A stretch of 64,000 nucleotides of DNA from DATBLE01 sp050258035 (GCA_050258035.1 JBLMYA010000092.1:26405-90404), one strand, 5' to 3'; shown: positions 9,310 through 18,766, counted from the first letter of the stretch. Numbers and translations are program-made. The notes: generated by a model from the sequence alone, not told the origin.

Positions 9310-9741
9310 TCAGCGAACGACGATCGTGAGCACGAGCACGTTGTCGGGACCCAGCGTCTGCAGCCCCACGTCGGCCGACGCCTGGACGTTCGTCGCGGTC
9401 AAGCGGTAGATCCCGCTCCTCGGAAAGGTGATCGCGCGGCTGGTGCCGCGGACGATGCGGGGATTGCCGAGGACGATTCGCGGGCCGCGGACCTGCGCGA
9501 GGTCGAAGTCCATCGGGCACGTCGGCCTGATCACGAGCCGCGTCCCCCGCCGGATGGTGATCGTGGCCGATGGGCCGAGCACCTTGCCCGATGCCCACAC
9601 GTGGCAGCCGTGCAGCGTGTGGAGGATCGAGAGTCGAACGATCGGGGAAGCCGCGGCGATCCCGCCGATCGAACCCGATAGCGCGACGACCGCGAGGGCA
9701 GCCGCCAGAAGAAAGTGCCGACCGCGAAATCGGAGCCGCAT
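9310..9741 (-). CDS. Secreted hypothetical protein, 143 aa
   Basis: The signal peptide begins MRLRFRGRHFLLAAALAVVA, followed by a beta-rich domain with two cysteines (HGCHVW and PTCPMDF) that may pair. I chose the ATG at 9741 because it precedes the Arg-rich n-region; an ATG at 9777 is possible, and the ribosome site is weak for both. The segments TITIRRGTRLVIRPTCP and AITFPRSGIYRLTATN look like a cupredoxin-like or Ig-like sandwich, but no full copper site is present. It is probably the first gene of the secreted-protein run. Confidence 0.6.
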   Translation of the reverse strand: MRLRFRGRHFLLAAALAVVALSGSIGGIAAASPIVRLSILHTLHGCHVWASGKVLGPSATITIRRGTRLVIRPTCPMDFDLAQVRGPRIVLGNPRIVRGTSRAITFPRSGIYRLTATNVQASADVGLQTLGPDNVLVLTIVVR

Positions 9742-9942
9742 GCCGAAACGATTGCCTCGCGGTGGCTCCCCCTTCATCCGCGGGCACGCTGGTCTAGCTC
9801 TCGGGTTTTCCCCTAGCCTCGAGGCGCCGACCGTTCCATGCCTCCCATGCAGACGCCTCGTTCTTGAACGCCTGCACGTGCCAGAGCTGCCCGTCGCAGG
9901 AAGTCGTCGAGCCACTCGCGCCGCAGGAGTACCGGCAGACGG

Positions 9943-11109
9943 TCAGCCCATCCCGCCGAAAGCCGTGCAGTCGACCCAGCCGCGCTTGATGTCGGCAACT
10001 GCGCGGGCGAAGGCCCGGTACGACGGCTTCGGCTGCCAGTTCGCCCAGAGCAGGCCCGACTGCCAGCCGTCCAGCCCTCGCTCGTCCGCGAGCAGGAAGT
10101 TGAAGAACGCGCCGACATAGGGCTGGCAGGAGGCGAAGCGGAGGGCGTCGGCGAGCTGGGTCGCCTGATCGACCACCCGTCCGTCCGCGGCAGCCCGCCG
10201 TCCGTGGGCAACCGCGTCGAGCGCCCAGCGGTCGTTCTCGTGGCCGGCGTAGTCCAGCGCGAGGCCGTGCGCGACACGGGTCTGGAAGCCGTCCTCCATG
10301 TACCAGATCGACAGACGACGGCCGGGCACCGGCTGCGCGGTCCCGGTGAACCCGTCGGTCAGCACCCGGACGAGCTTGTCGTGGTCGCCCTCGCCGATCG
10401 TGCCGCCGTCGTGGCGCGTCCACGGCGGCTCGGCCGAGGTGTTCGGGTACGGGTTGTGACCGACGGTGTCGAAGATTTGCCGGTCGCGTCCGCTCTCCCG
10501 GTACGCGGCCGCGAGCGCGGTGTAGAAGAGGACCGGCGACTCCGACGGGCGGGCCGCCGACGGGTCGTCGTTCCCGCGCGGCGCGCTCGCCGCGATCACG
10601 TTCACGCCGGCCCGGAAGGTGTGGAGCTCGTCCCAGCACTCGGCCAGCAGCTGCTCGTAGGCGGGCGCGGCCGCGCTCGAGCCGTCCGGAGCGAACTGTG
10701 GTCGCCAGAACCGGCCGGAGTTCGGCTCGTTCCAGATCACGACGTCGTTCACCTCCGGCGCGAGCGCGAGCAGGCGCACCACGTAGCCGCAATACTGGCG
10801 CCTGAACCGCGCGATCAGCGGCGCGTGCCGCGCACGCGAGTAGACCGCGAGCACGAGTCGCCGCCCCCGGGCGGTGTCCTCGGCGCGCCGCAGGGCGAGA
10901 ACGGTCGGGCCACGCGGGCTGGACTCTCCCGGCGACCACCGGAGCGTGACTCGCACCGCGCCGATTCCGAGCCGGGCCATGTGGCCGCGGACGACCGCGG
11001 GTCTCGTCGGCGACCACTTCATCATGTCCTCCGAGACGCCGATCAGCAGCCTGTCGCCGGCGTGCGCGACGGGCGCCGTGAGCACGGCCGCGAGGACTGC
11101 GGGGGCCAA
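9943..11109 (-). CDS. Secreted TIM-barrel glycoside hydrolase-like protein
   Basis: 388 residues starting at a TTG and opening with a short signal peptide (APAVLAAVLTAPVAHA). The body reads as a clan GH-A barrel: RVTLRWSPGE on an early strand, VVIWNEPN with E128 as candidate acid/base, and LSIWYMEDGFQT with E272 as candidate nucleophile. The expected substrate is a beta-linked glycan, but no specificity can be read. Monocistronic on the minus strand. The start is uncertain because the frame stays open upstream. Confidence 0.7.
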   Translation of the reverse strand: MAPAVLAAVLTAPVAHAGDRLLIGVSEDMMKWSPTRPAVVRGHMARLGIGAVRVTLRWSPGESSPRGPTVLALRRAEDTARGRRLVLAVYSRARHAPLIARFRRQYCGYVVRLLALAPEVNDVVIWNEPNSGRFWRPQFAPDGSSAAAPAYEQLLAECWDELHTFRAGVNVIAASAPRGNDDPSAARPSESPVLFYTALAAAYRESGRDRQIFDTVGHNPYPNTSAEPPWTRHDGGTIGEGDHDKLVRVLTDGFTGTAQPVPGRRLSIWYMEDGFQTRVAHGLALDYAGHENDRWALDAVAHGRRAAADGRVVDQATQLADALRFASCQPYVGAFFNFLLADERGLDGWQSGLLWANWQPKPSYRAFARAVADIKRGWVDCTAFGGMG

Positions 11110-11391
11110 CGACCGTAGTAGGATCTCTTCCTCTCCCGCACGCGATTCTGGAGCGCGGGAGGGCGCCTCTCAATGGGCCGAACGGCCTAACTTCTCGCAG
11201 GTGGGACGCGCCGCGGCCGGCTTCGATGCGTTCACCGCGATCGCCGACGGAACCGGCGTCTTCTGCTGGACGGCCTCCGCGGGCCGCGGGGCGCCGGCGG
11301 ATCCATCGGCTCGACGCTGCGCCGCTCCGTGTCGTGCCCGACTGGACGGCCGAGTACGAGGTCTTCTGGCAGGCGAGTGCCACGACGAGTA

Positions 11392-11715
11392 CTAGGCCCG
11401 GGTGAGCTCGACCGCGCGGCGGGCCTCGAGCTCGAAGCGGTTGTCCGCGTAGCCGCGGAGGTACGAGAGCGGCATCCGGATCGGCTCGTGCTGCATCTGC
11501 CAGACGTGGCAGAGCTCGTGCGTGACGAGGTCGTCGCCGGCCTCGTGCACCGGGCGCCGCAGGACGACCGTCCCCCACGCCGAGTAGCCGTCGAAGCGCC
11601 CAAACCACGGCAGCCGGAAGAGCCACGGCCAGACGACGATCCGCACCCGGTCGATCCGCACCGGGTTCGGGTAGAGATCGAGCCGATCGAGCCGCGCCTT
11701 GGCGCGCTCGAGCAC
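11392..11715 (-). CDS. Small HExxH-like (HELCH) metallopeptidase-type protein
   Basis: About 107 residues from the GTG at 11715. A CTG at 11739 would overlap the preceding gene's stop and give 115 residues. The motif VTHELCHVWQ carries the two histidines and glutamate of a zinc peptidase helix, followed by a Tyr/Leu-rich C-terminus ending in an Arg-rich tail. It resembles DUF4157-like minimal metallopeptidases. There is no signal peptide. It is the third gene of a tightly overlapping set behind the FtsH-like protease, so its function may be linked to membrane protein turnover; that link is an inference. Confidence 0.65.
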   Translation of the reverse strand: MLERAKARLDRLDLYPNPVRIDRVRIVVWPWLFRLPWFGRFDGYSAWGTVVLRRPVHEAGDDLVTHELCHVWQMQHEPIRMPLSYLRGYADNRFELEARRAVELTRA

Positions 11716-11735
11716 GGCGCGGTCGGTTGCGTCGT

Positions 11736-12557
11736 TCAGCCGGTGACGGGGGAGAGGATGACCAGCACGCTCTGGTCGGCTGCCTGCTGGAAGTCGTAGT
11801 GGAACACCCGTCCGGCGGTCAGCATCTCGATCCCGTTGGCCTGCGCCGGCGTCAACGACCCCGGTGTCATCTTCACCTCGCCGGGTGGGAGTGCGTTCTC
11901 GAGGGTCGTCTGGAGCTCGGGGCCGAGGGCGGAGCGGGGAAGGAACACGGCGCGGTTGAACAACGGGCTCTGCTGCGACACGCCTGCCGGCGGGGGCATG
12001 AAGGCGAGCACGTAGTCCGCCTGAGGCAGGTAGTGGAACGTGTAGAGCGCGAGCTCGAGCGCCTCGCGGCGCACGAGCCGGCCGCGGGCGAGCGTCGCCC
12101 GGCCGGGGATGGCTCGGTTCGCCCCGGCTCCGACCAGCTGGTAGAAGACGCCGCTCTCCGGAAAGGCGATGTCGAGTCGCTCCTGTGCCACGCCTGCCCT
12201 GCCGGAGCGGATGAGGATCGCGGACACGGGGATCGGACCCTGCGAGGACTCGATCTGCATCGGCCCCGCGACGACCGACGTGAAGAGCGCGCCGTTCTCC
12301 AGGTGGTATCGCCCCGACACGTGCCGGGCGATCTCGCGCACGCCGAGCGTGCCGGTCGCCTGCGGGGCCCAGGACGACCATGCCTGCTTCTGCTGGTGGC
12401 CGTCGTCGCGGGTCCCGAACACGACGACGAGACCAACAGCCACCCCGACGATCGCGGCCAGCACGAGGTACGCGACGGCGAACCTCCGGCGGGAGACCGA
12501 CGGCTCGGGCTTCGGCCGAGCGAGGGGGGTGGGCTGCTCGCTCACAATGTCGGCCAC
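11736..12557 (-). CDS. Membrane-anchored hypothetical protein
   Basis: 273 residues: a short Pro-rich cytoplasmic N-terminus, one TM segment (about 26-48), and a large extracytoplasmic domain of unknown fold. The start is the GTG at 12557, preceded by GAGGAGG, so the gene overlaps the end of the FtsH-like gene by 16 bases. Another GTG at 12545 would give a four-base overlap. No known motif is visible. Translational coupling to the protease suggests an adaptor or modulator comparable in topology to HflK/HflC, but without sequence similarity that I can see. Confidence 0.7.
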   Translation of the reverse strand: MADIVSEQPTPLARPKPEPSVSRRRFAVAYLVLAAIVGVAVGLVVVFGTRDDGHQQKQAWSSWAPQATGTLGVREIARHVSGRYHLENGALFTSVVAGPMQIESSQGPIPVSAILIRSGRAGVAQERLDIAFPESGVFYQLVGAGANRAIPGRATLARGRLVRREALELALYTFHYLPQADYVLAFMPPPAGVSQQSPLFNRAVFLPRSALGPELQTTLENALPPGEVKMTPGSLTPAQANGIEMLTAGRVFHYDFQQAADQSVLVILSPVTG

Positions 12558-14956
12558 GTTTCCTCCTCGGACAGGTCGATCGTCGGCTCCTTCAGCTCGA
12601 CCGAGTTGAGGAGGTCGATCAGCTCGTCGCCGTACAGCTCCTTGCGGGCGACGAGATGGTCGGCGATCGTCTCGACGCCGTGCTTGTTCTGGGCGATGAG
12701 CTGGTAGGCGGTCACGTACGCCTGCCCGATGATCTGCGCGGCGAGCTGGCGCTTGTCGAAGTCGCGCAGGACGGCGGCGATCGAGTCGTGCTGGAAGTCG
12801 CCGCTCGCGCGGTTCATCAGCTGGAGCCCGATCGACTCGAACCGCTTCGCGACCCGCTTCCGCTCCTCCTCACGCCGCTCCACGCTCCGCCGTGCCGAGG
12901 TGTCGATCGGGATCGGATCCGGGCCCATGCCGGAGACGCCGACCATCCAGGCCGCGCGCCCGGTTGCGCTCTGCAGGTCGCCGCCGACGCCGGTGGCGTT
13001 CTCCCCGTAGAAGACCTGCTCCGCGGCGAGCGCGCCGAGCGTCCACGCCAGCTTCGCCATCTCCTCGCTCTTCCACGAGCTGAAACGCTCCTCCTTCTCG
13101 AGCGCCTGGTGGTGCCCCAGCGACCCGGCGCGCATGCGGATCGAGATCCTGGTCGACTCGGCGCCCTTGAGGAGGACGTGGGCGGCCGCGGCGTGGCCGG
13201 CCTCGTGGATCGCGACCGCGCGGGTCTCCTCCGGGACGTACTCGACGCCGACCGCGGTGCCCGACTCGACGGTGGTCATCGCCTCGATGATGTCCTCGCG
13301 GTTGAAGCTCTCACGTGCGTCGTGGTGCGCGCGGGTCAGCGCCATCGAGCAGACCTGCTCCACCATCGCCGGCGAGTAGCCGTTGGTGATCCGCGCGAGC
13401 TCGTCGCGCGCGCGCTCGGTGTCGAGCTCGGGGTCGTGGTCGACCTTGGCGAGGTAGAGGTTGAAGATGTCCTCGCGGTCTCGCTTCGTCGGTGTCCGGA
13501 ACCACACGTGCCGGCCCATCCGGCCGGGGCGGCGGAGCGCCGGGTCGAGCGCCTCGAGCGGCACGTTGGTCGCCCCGATGAAGTAGATCTGGTTGCCCGC
13601 GGGCCGGGCCGCCGGCAGGCGCATCGAGACCTTGCCCACCCGGCGCGGGACGACGTACGTGGCGTCGAGGAAGTTGTTGATCCGGTTCGTCCAGAAGCGC
13701 CGCCAGAAGGGCGGGTTGTCGATCCCGTCCATCGTCACCAGCAGCTGGTTGAGCGCCAGCTGGCCCATCCCGCCGAACATCCCCGGGAAGACGCCCTGGT
13801 TGACGATGCCCGCGAGGCGCGTGTACCAGCCGGGGTAGGGCGACGGCCCCCACGGCTCGCGCTCGGCGAAGAGGCGGTCGCGCCAGCCGCGGGTCTCGAG
13901 GATCAGATCGCCGGACGAGGTCAAGGCGCCGTACGGCCCGTAGAAGCAGTTGTCGTCGAAGCGGCCGGTGGTCGCGATCATCGACGGCGCCCCGCCGAGA
14001 GAGGCGCGGCGCATCCCCACCGCGTCGATCTCGTCGATGAAGACGATGCACTGGCCGCCCCACTTGGACGCGAGGCGCTTCGCCTTACGGGCGAGGTAGC
14101 GGACGATCAGCGCGTCGATCCCGATGAACGTCTGCGCGAACCCGGAGCCCGGGATGGTGACGAAGGGCGAGTTGAAGCCGGTCGCGATCGCCTTCGCGAG
14201 CATCGTCTTGCCGGTGCCGGGAGCGCCGTGGAAGAGGATCCCGCGCTCGCGGCGACCGCCCGCCTTCTCGAACGCCTCACCCGACTGCCAGAGATTGACG
14301 ATCCGGCGCACCTCCTCCTTCGCCTCCGCCTGTCCCCGCACGTCCTCGAGCTTCACGCCCCAGTTGGCGTCGCCCGGCTCGAAGCCCTTTATCTGCGAGA
14401 TGCCCATCAGCATCATCGGCCCCATGAAGATCAGGAAGTTGGCGAGGAAGAGGAAGAGGACGAGGAACGCCTGCGTCCACCAGGTTCGGCTCGTGATCGC
14501 GTCCGCGACCCCGTTCGCCATCGAGGTCGCCGTCCCCCACCAGGTGACGTCGCCGCCGAAGACCCACTGCACGACGAACACGACCGTGACGATCGACGCG
14601 ACGATCAGGAGGAACTTGAAGACCGAGCGCCAGAACCAGGCGCGGCGGCGGTTGACGACGTCCTCCTCGCGCACCTGCGCGTCGTCCACCGCGAACAGGC
14701 TCGGCCAGGGGATGAACCGCCGGAAGACGAGGTCGAGCAGTCCGCGGAACGCGAAGACCGCGAGCGCGGTGGCGACGAGCGCCCACCCGAACGACACGTC
14801 CTGCGCCTGCCACAGCCAGAGGAACGCCGCCGGGGCGCAGAGGACGGCGACCACCGTCGCCGACCGTCGAAGTGCCCGCCACTGGTCGTTCAGAGCGCGC
14901 TGTTCTTCGGGGGCCGAGAGCGCAGGCGGCTGTACGGCGTCGTCTGCACTACTCAT
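12542..14956 (-). CDS. Divergent FtsH-like AAA+ membrane zinc protease
   Basis: 804 residues. About four TM segments are predicted by eye (33-50, 57-77, 111-131, 161-184) instead of FtsH's usual two. The AAA module has Walker A GAPGTGKT (244-251), Walker B IVFIDEID (304-311), and an ALRRPGRMGRH second region of homology. The peptidase has HEAGH (584-588) and a downstream GGD aspartate (about 660) as third zinc ligand. Unusually, the segments 318-400 and 412-455 look inserted around the LNQLLVTMDG helix, adding roughly 110 residues to the ATPase domain. Catalytic residues are intact, so it should be an active ATP-dependent membrane protease. It is followed by two overlapping genes. Confidence 0.88.
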   Translation of the reverse strand: MSSADDAVQPPALSAPEEQRALNDQWRALRRSATVVAVLCAPAAFLWLWQAQDVSFGWALVATALAVFAFRGLLDLVFRRFIPWPSLFAVDDAQVREEDVVNRRRAWFWRSVFKFLLIVASIVTVVFVVQWVFGGDVTWWGTATSMANGVADAITSRTWWTQAFLVLFLFLANFLIFMGPMMLMGISQIKGFEPGDANWGVKLEDVRGQAEAKEEVRRIVNLWQSGEAFEKAGGRRERGILFHGAPGTGKTMLAKAIATGFNSPFVTIPGSGFAQTFIGIDALIVRYLARKAKRLASKWGGQCIVFIDEIDAVGMRRASLGGAPSMIATTGRFDDNCFYGPYGALTSSGDLILETRGWRDRLFAEREPWGPSPYPGWYTRLAGIVNQGVFPGMFGGMGQLALNQLLVTMDGIDNPPFWRRFWTNRINNFLDATYVVPRRVGKVSMRLPAARPAGNQIYFIGATNVPLEALDPALRRPGRMGRHVWFRTPTKRDREDIFNLYLAKVDHDPELDTERARDELARITNGYSPAMVEQVCSMALTRAHHDARESFNREDIIEAMTTVESGTAVGVEYVPEETRAVAIHEAGHAAAAHVLLKGAESTRISIRMRAGSLGHHQALEKEERFSSWKSEEMAKLAWTLGALAAEQVFYGENATGVGGDLQSATGRAAWMVGVSGMGPDPIPIDTSARRSVERREEERKRVAKRFESIGLQLMNRASGDFQHDSIAAVLRDFDKRQLAAQIIGQAYVTAYQLIAQNKHGVETIADHLVARKELYGDELIDLLNSVELKEPTIDLSEEETWPTL

Positions 14957-15006
14957 TTCGCAAGTGTAAAGACGCGGGTTCTGGCGGTCGAGTTAGCCTG
15001 ACGGGA

Positions 15007-15924
15007 GTGCACGCGCACGATCATGCGCACCGCGTGGAGGGTGACCGGAAGCTTCTGATCGGCGCGCTCGCGCTGATCGTCGGTCTGATGGTCGTCGAGA
15101 TCGTCGCAGGCATCCTCGCCGGCTCCCTCGCTCTCCTCGCCGACGCCGGGCATCTCGTCTCCGACGCGCTGGCGCTCGGATTCGCGGTCGTCGCCGCCAC
15201 GCTCGCCGCGCGGCCGGCGCACGGCCGCTGGACGTACGGCCTCGGCCGGCTCGAGATCCTCTCCGCGCAGGCGAACGGCCTTCTGCTCGCGCTCGTCGGC
15301 ATCTGGATCGTGTACGGGGCGATCCGCCGCCTGGTTTCTCCGGTCGACGTCCACGGCGGCGTCGTGCTGGCCGTCGCGCTCGCCGGAATCGCCGTCAACC
15401 TCGCTGCGACCGGGGTGCTTTCGCGTGCGAGCCGCGAGAGCCTGAACGTCCGCGGGGCGTTCCTACACGTCGCCACCGACCTGATCGCCTTCGTCGGCAC
15501 CGCCGTCGCCGGACTGGTCGTCCTCCTCACCGGCTGGGACCGCGTCGACCCGATCGCGGGGCTTCTGGTCGCCGCGCTGATGTTCTGGGCCGCCTTCGGG
15601 CTCGTTCGTGATTCGACCCGGGTGTTCCTCGAAGCCTCGCCGGGAAACATCGACCCGGACGACGTCGCCCGCGCGATCGTCGCCGTCCCCGATGTCCGCG
15701 AGGTGCACGACCTGCACGTCTGGACGCTGACGAGCGGCTTCCCGGTGCTCTCGGCGCACGTCCTCGTCGCGTCCGGCGCGGACTGCCACGGTCTCCGGCG
15801 CGATCTCGAGGCGATGCTCGCCGTCCGCTTCGGGCTGGACCACTCGACCCTCCAGGTCGAGCACGCGGCGGGGACGATGCAGATCGGGCCGTCCTTCCGG
15901 CGCCGCGCGCCGCTCAATCAGTAG
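15007..15924 (+). CDS. CDF family cation (zinc) efflux transporter
   Basis: 305 residues from the GTG at 15007. A His-rich N-terminus (HAHDHAH) precedes six TM helices. The metal site is LADAGHLVSDA in TM2 (Asp, His, Asp) and HVATD in TM5. A cytoplasmic C-terminal domain (about 205-290) is typical of CzcD/ZitB-type transporters. It uses the proton gradient to expel Zn(II) or related ions. It diverges from the FtsH-like gene over a 50-base gap that must hold both promoters. The SDR gene follows after ten bases. Confidence 0.9.
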   Translation: MHAHDHAHRVEGDRKLLIGALALIVGLMVVEIVAGILAGSLALLADAGHLVSDALALGFAVVAATLAARPAHGRWTYGLGRLEILSAQANGLLLALVGIWIVYGAIRRLVSPVDVHGGVVLAVALAGIAVNLAATGVLSRASRESLNVRGAFLHVATDLIAFVGTAVAGLVVLLTGWDRVDPIAGLLVAALMFWAAFGLVRDSTRVFLEASPGNIDPDDVARAIVAVPDVREVHDLHVWTLTSGFPVLSAHVLVASGADCHGLRRDLEAMLAVRFGLDHSTLQVEHAAGTMQIGPSFRRRAPLNQ

Positions 15925-15934
15925 ATTCCCGGCC

Positions 15935-16675
15935 GTGCCGGCCATCTCGCTCGACGGCAAGACGGCGATCGTCACAGGCGCCTCCAGCGGCTTCGGCAAG
16001 ACGACGGCCAAAGCGCTCCGCGAGGCGGGCGTGAAGGTCGGTGTCGGCGCGCGCCGCGTCGAGTTGCTCGAGGGGGACTTCGTGCACCGGCTCGACGTCA
16101 CCGATCCCGAGAGCTGCGCCGCGTTCGTGGACGCAGCAGTGGAGGCGCTCGGTGGGCTCGACATCCTGGTCAACAACGCGGGCGGCGCGATCGGTCGCTA
16201 CCCGTTCTGGGAGTCGAGCGAGGACGACGAGGAGTGGATGATCGAGTCGAACGTCCATGGGCTGATGCGGATGACGCGCCTCTGCCTCCCACACATCCGC
16301 GACGGCGGACACATCGTCAACATGGACTCGATCGCCGGCCGGGGTGCCTACGAGAACGCGGCCGTCTACTGCGCGGTCAAGGCGGCCTCGGCGATGTTCA
16401 GCCAGGCCCTTCGTGAGGATCTCCTCGGGCGGCCGATCCGGGTGACCGCGCTCGCCCCCGGACTCGCCGGCGGGACCGAGTTCTCGCTCGTCCGTTTCAG
16501 GGGCGACGAGGAGAAGGCCAGGGCGGTCTACCAGGGCGTCGAGCCGCTGACCCCCGAGGACATCGCGGATTGCATCCTCTTCGCGTTGACGCGTCCGCTC
16601 CATGTGAACGTCGACGAGATCGTCGTCAAGGCCCTTGCGCAGACGAGCGGTGGCCGGATCCTTCGCGCGACCTGA
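15935..16675 (+). CDS. Short-chain dehydrogenase/reductase (SDR)
   Basis: 246 residues of classical SDR type: TGASSGFG nucleotide loop (14-21), NNAG (80-83), and the catalytic triad S132, Y145 and K149 (YxxxK in YCAVK). It is closest in style to the YdfG/serine 3-dehydrogenase group acting on small hydroxy acids with NADP, but the substrate is not determined by sequence. The start is a GTG ten bases after the CDF stop. The C-terminus (DIADCILFALTRP) is also typical of that group. Confidence 0.85.
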   Translation: MPAISLDGKTAIVTGASSGFGKTTAKALREAGVKVGVGARRVELLEGDFVHRLDVTDPESCAAFVDAAVEALGGLDILVNNAGGAIGRYPFWESSEDDEEWMIESNVHGLMRMTRLCLPHIRDGGHIVNMDSIAGRGAYENAAVYCAVKAASAMFSQALREDLLGRPIRVTALAPGLAGGTEFSLVRFRGDEEKARAVYQGVEPLTPEDIADCILFALTRPLHVNVDEIVVKALAQTSGGRILRAT

Positions 16676-16699
16676 CCGTTTCTCCCGGGGAGGAATGGC

Positions 16700-18766
16700 A
16701 TGGCGCTGACGATTCTCGAGGGCTCGACGTTCTGCATCAGCGACGAGCGCGGCGACATCTTCGAGCGGACCGGCGGGTTCTTCGCCCGGGACACGCGCTA
16801 CCTCTCGGTCTTCAGGCTGACCGTCAACGGCCAGCCGCCGCTCCTGCTCTCGTCGGGCAAGGTCGACTACTTCTCCGCAGCCTTCTACCTGCGCAACCCG
16901 CCGGTCGACGGACTCGCGCAGGATTCGGTGTCGATCGCCCGCGAGCGCTTCGTCTCAGAGGCGCTGCAGGAGCGGATCGTGGTCGAGAACGTCACCGCCC
17001 AGCCCGTCTCGTTCGAGCTCGCCATCCACGTCGCCAGCGACTTCGCCGACATCTTCGCGGTCAAGGAGTACGACTTCGCGCTCGGCGACCCACTGCGGGC
17101 GAGGCCGCTGCCCGCGCCGGCTCCCCTGCGTTTCGACTCCGCCAAGGCGCTGTTCGTGATCGACGACCCGGAGGACGGGGCGTTCACGCTGGTGGCGTTC
17201 TCGAAGCCGGGCGTCGCCCAGGAGAGCTCGATCCGATACCAGGTTGAGCTCGGGCCGCGCGCGTGCTGGGAACTGACGGCGGACGTCGTCCCCAGCGGGG
17301 GCCGGCGCCGGAAGGTGGCGAGACCCGTCAGCCCGCGCCGCTTCGGCGAGCAGCGTGCCCGCGTCTACGACACGTTGACGGCGTGGCAGCTGCGCGTCCC
17401 GCAGCTGGAGGCGAGCTGGGACGCCCTCGAGGACACCTTCGCCCGGTCGGTGTCGGACCTCGCGTCGCTCCGCATGCGCGGAGGGAACAGCGGCCTCGCC
17501 CGCCTTCCGGCCGCAGGGATGCCGTGGTTCATGACCGTCTTCGGGCGCGACACGCTGATCACCTCGCTCCAGACGCTGCTCTTCGGGCCGGAGCTCGCGA
17601 TCGGCGCCCTCGAGGTGCTCGCCGAGCTGCAGGCGCACGACGACGACCCGGAGACCGACGCCGAGCCGGGCAAGATCGTGCATGAGGTGCGCCACGGCAA
17701 GGCGGCGAAGGTCTGGTTCCACCGCTACTACGGCACGGTCGACGCGACGCCGCTCTACCTCGTGCTCCTGTCCGAGGTCTGGCGCTGGACCGGCGACGCG
17801 GCGCTCGTCGAGCGGCTGCGTGGGCCGGCGCTGCGGGCCCTCGCCTGGATCGACGAGCACGGCGACTCCGACGGCGACGGCTTCGTCGAGTACCGGCGCC
17901 GGACGGAGCGCGGTCTCGAGAATCAATCGTGGAAGGACTCGGGCGACTCCCAGCGCTTCGCCGACGGGCGGCTCGCCGCGCCCCCCATCGCCCCCTGCGA
18001 GGTCCAGGGGTACGTCTACGACGCCAAGCGGCGGATGGCCGAGCTCGCGCGCCAGGCGTGGCGCGACGACGCGCTCGCGCGACGGCTCGACGAGGAGGCC
18101 GACCGGCTCCGCGAGCGCTTCGACGAAGCCTTCTGGGTGGAGGAGCGGGGCGGGTACTACGCACTCGCGCTCGACGCCGAGAAGACGCGGGTCGACTCGC
18201 TCTGCTCGAACATGGGTCACCTGCTCTGGAGCGGGATCGTCCCCGAAGCGCGGGCTCCGCAGGTCGTCGACTCGTTGATGAGCGAGCCGCTCTGGTCCGG
18301 TTGGGGCGTGCGGACCATGTCCACGGAGGACGCCGGCTACAGCCCGCTCTCGTACCACAACGGCACCGTCTGGCCCCACGACAATTCCCTGATCGCAGCC
18401 GGCCTGGCGCGGTACGGCCGTCGGGACGACGCGCTGCGCATCGTCCGGCACATGCTCGAGGCGGCGGTGTACTTCGACTTCGAGCTGCCCGAGGTCTTCG
18501 CGGGGCTGCCGCGCGGGACGACGCCGTTCCCGATCGCGTATCCGACCGCCGCTCGCCCCCAGGCCTGGGCAGCCGGAACGCCGGTCCTCCTCCTCCAGGT
18601 CCTGCTCGGCCTCGAGCCCGACCGCGCGAGCTCGAGCCTCGTCACCACCGTGCCCGGCGAGGCGCCGGATTGGGCGGGCTCGCTCGTCCTGACCGGCGTG
18701 CCGGCGTTCGGATGTCTCTGGAACGTGCATCTCGACGGCGGCCGCGTCCGGGTGGAGGCGGCATGA
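16700..18766 (+). CDS. Glycogen-debranching-type amylo-alpha-1,6-glucosidase
   Basis: 688 residues. The N-terminal domain (about 1-190; it begins with an ILEGSTFCISDERGD segment) is of the GDE_N_bis type, and the rest is an (alpha/alpha)6 toroid of the GH15/GH63-like debranching family (WKDSGDS, MGHLLWSG, STEDAGYSPLSYHNGTVWPHD). These enzymes hydrolyse alpha-1,6 branch glucose from glycogen or related glucans in the cytoplasm. There is no signal peptide. A purine-rich GGGGAGGAATGGC precedes the ATG. It is followed by a GT4-type glycosyltransferase, a pairing common in actinobacterial glucan loci. Confidence 0.85.
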   Translation: MALTILEGSTFCISDERGDIFERTGGFFARDTRYLSVFRLTVNGQPPLLLSSGKVDYFSAAFYLRNPPVDGLAQDSVSIARERFVSEALQERIVVENVTAQPVSFELAIHVASDFADIFAVKEYDFALGDPLRARPLPAPAPLRFDSAKALFVIDDPEDGAFTLVAFSKPGVAQESSIRYQVELGPRACWELTADVVPSGGRRRKVARPVSPRRFGEQRARVYDTLTAWQLRVPQLEASWDALEDTFARSVSDLASLRMRGGNSGLARLPAAGMPWFMTVFGRDTLITSLQTLLFGPELAIGALEVLAELQAHDDDPETDAEPGKIVHEVRHGKAAKVWFHRYYGTVDATPLYLVLLSEVWRWTGDAALVERLRGPALRALAWIDEHGDSDGDGFVEYRRRTERGLENQSWKDSGDSQRFADGRLAAPPIAPCEVQGYVYDAKRRMAELARQAWRDDALARRLDEEADRLRERFDEAFWVEERGGYYALALDAEKTRVDSLCSNMGHLLWSGIVPEARAPQVVDSLMSEPLWSGWGVRTMSTEDAGYSPLSYHNGTVWPHDNSLIAAGLARYGRRDDALRIVRHMLEAAVYFDFELPEVFAGLPRGTTPFPIAYPTAARPQAWAAGTPVLLLQVLLGLEPDRASSSLVTTVPGEAPDWAGSLVLTGVPAFGCLWNVHLDGGRVRVEAA

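Noticed and set aside
9794..11626. Long minus-strand frame overlapping the glycosidase-like gene
   Set aside because: Arg/Pro-rich translation in another frame of a gene with clear motifs.
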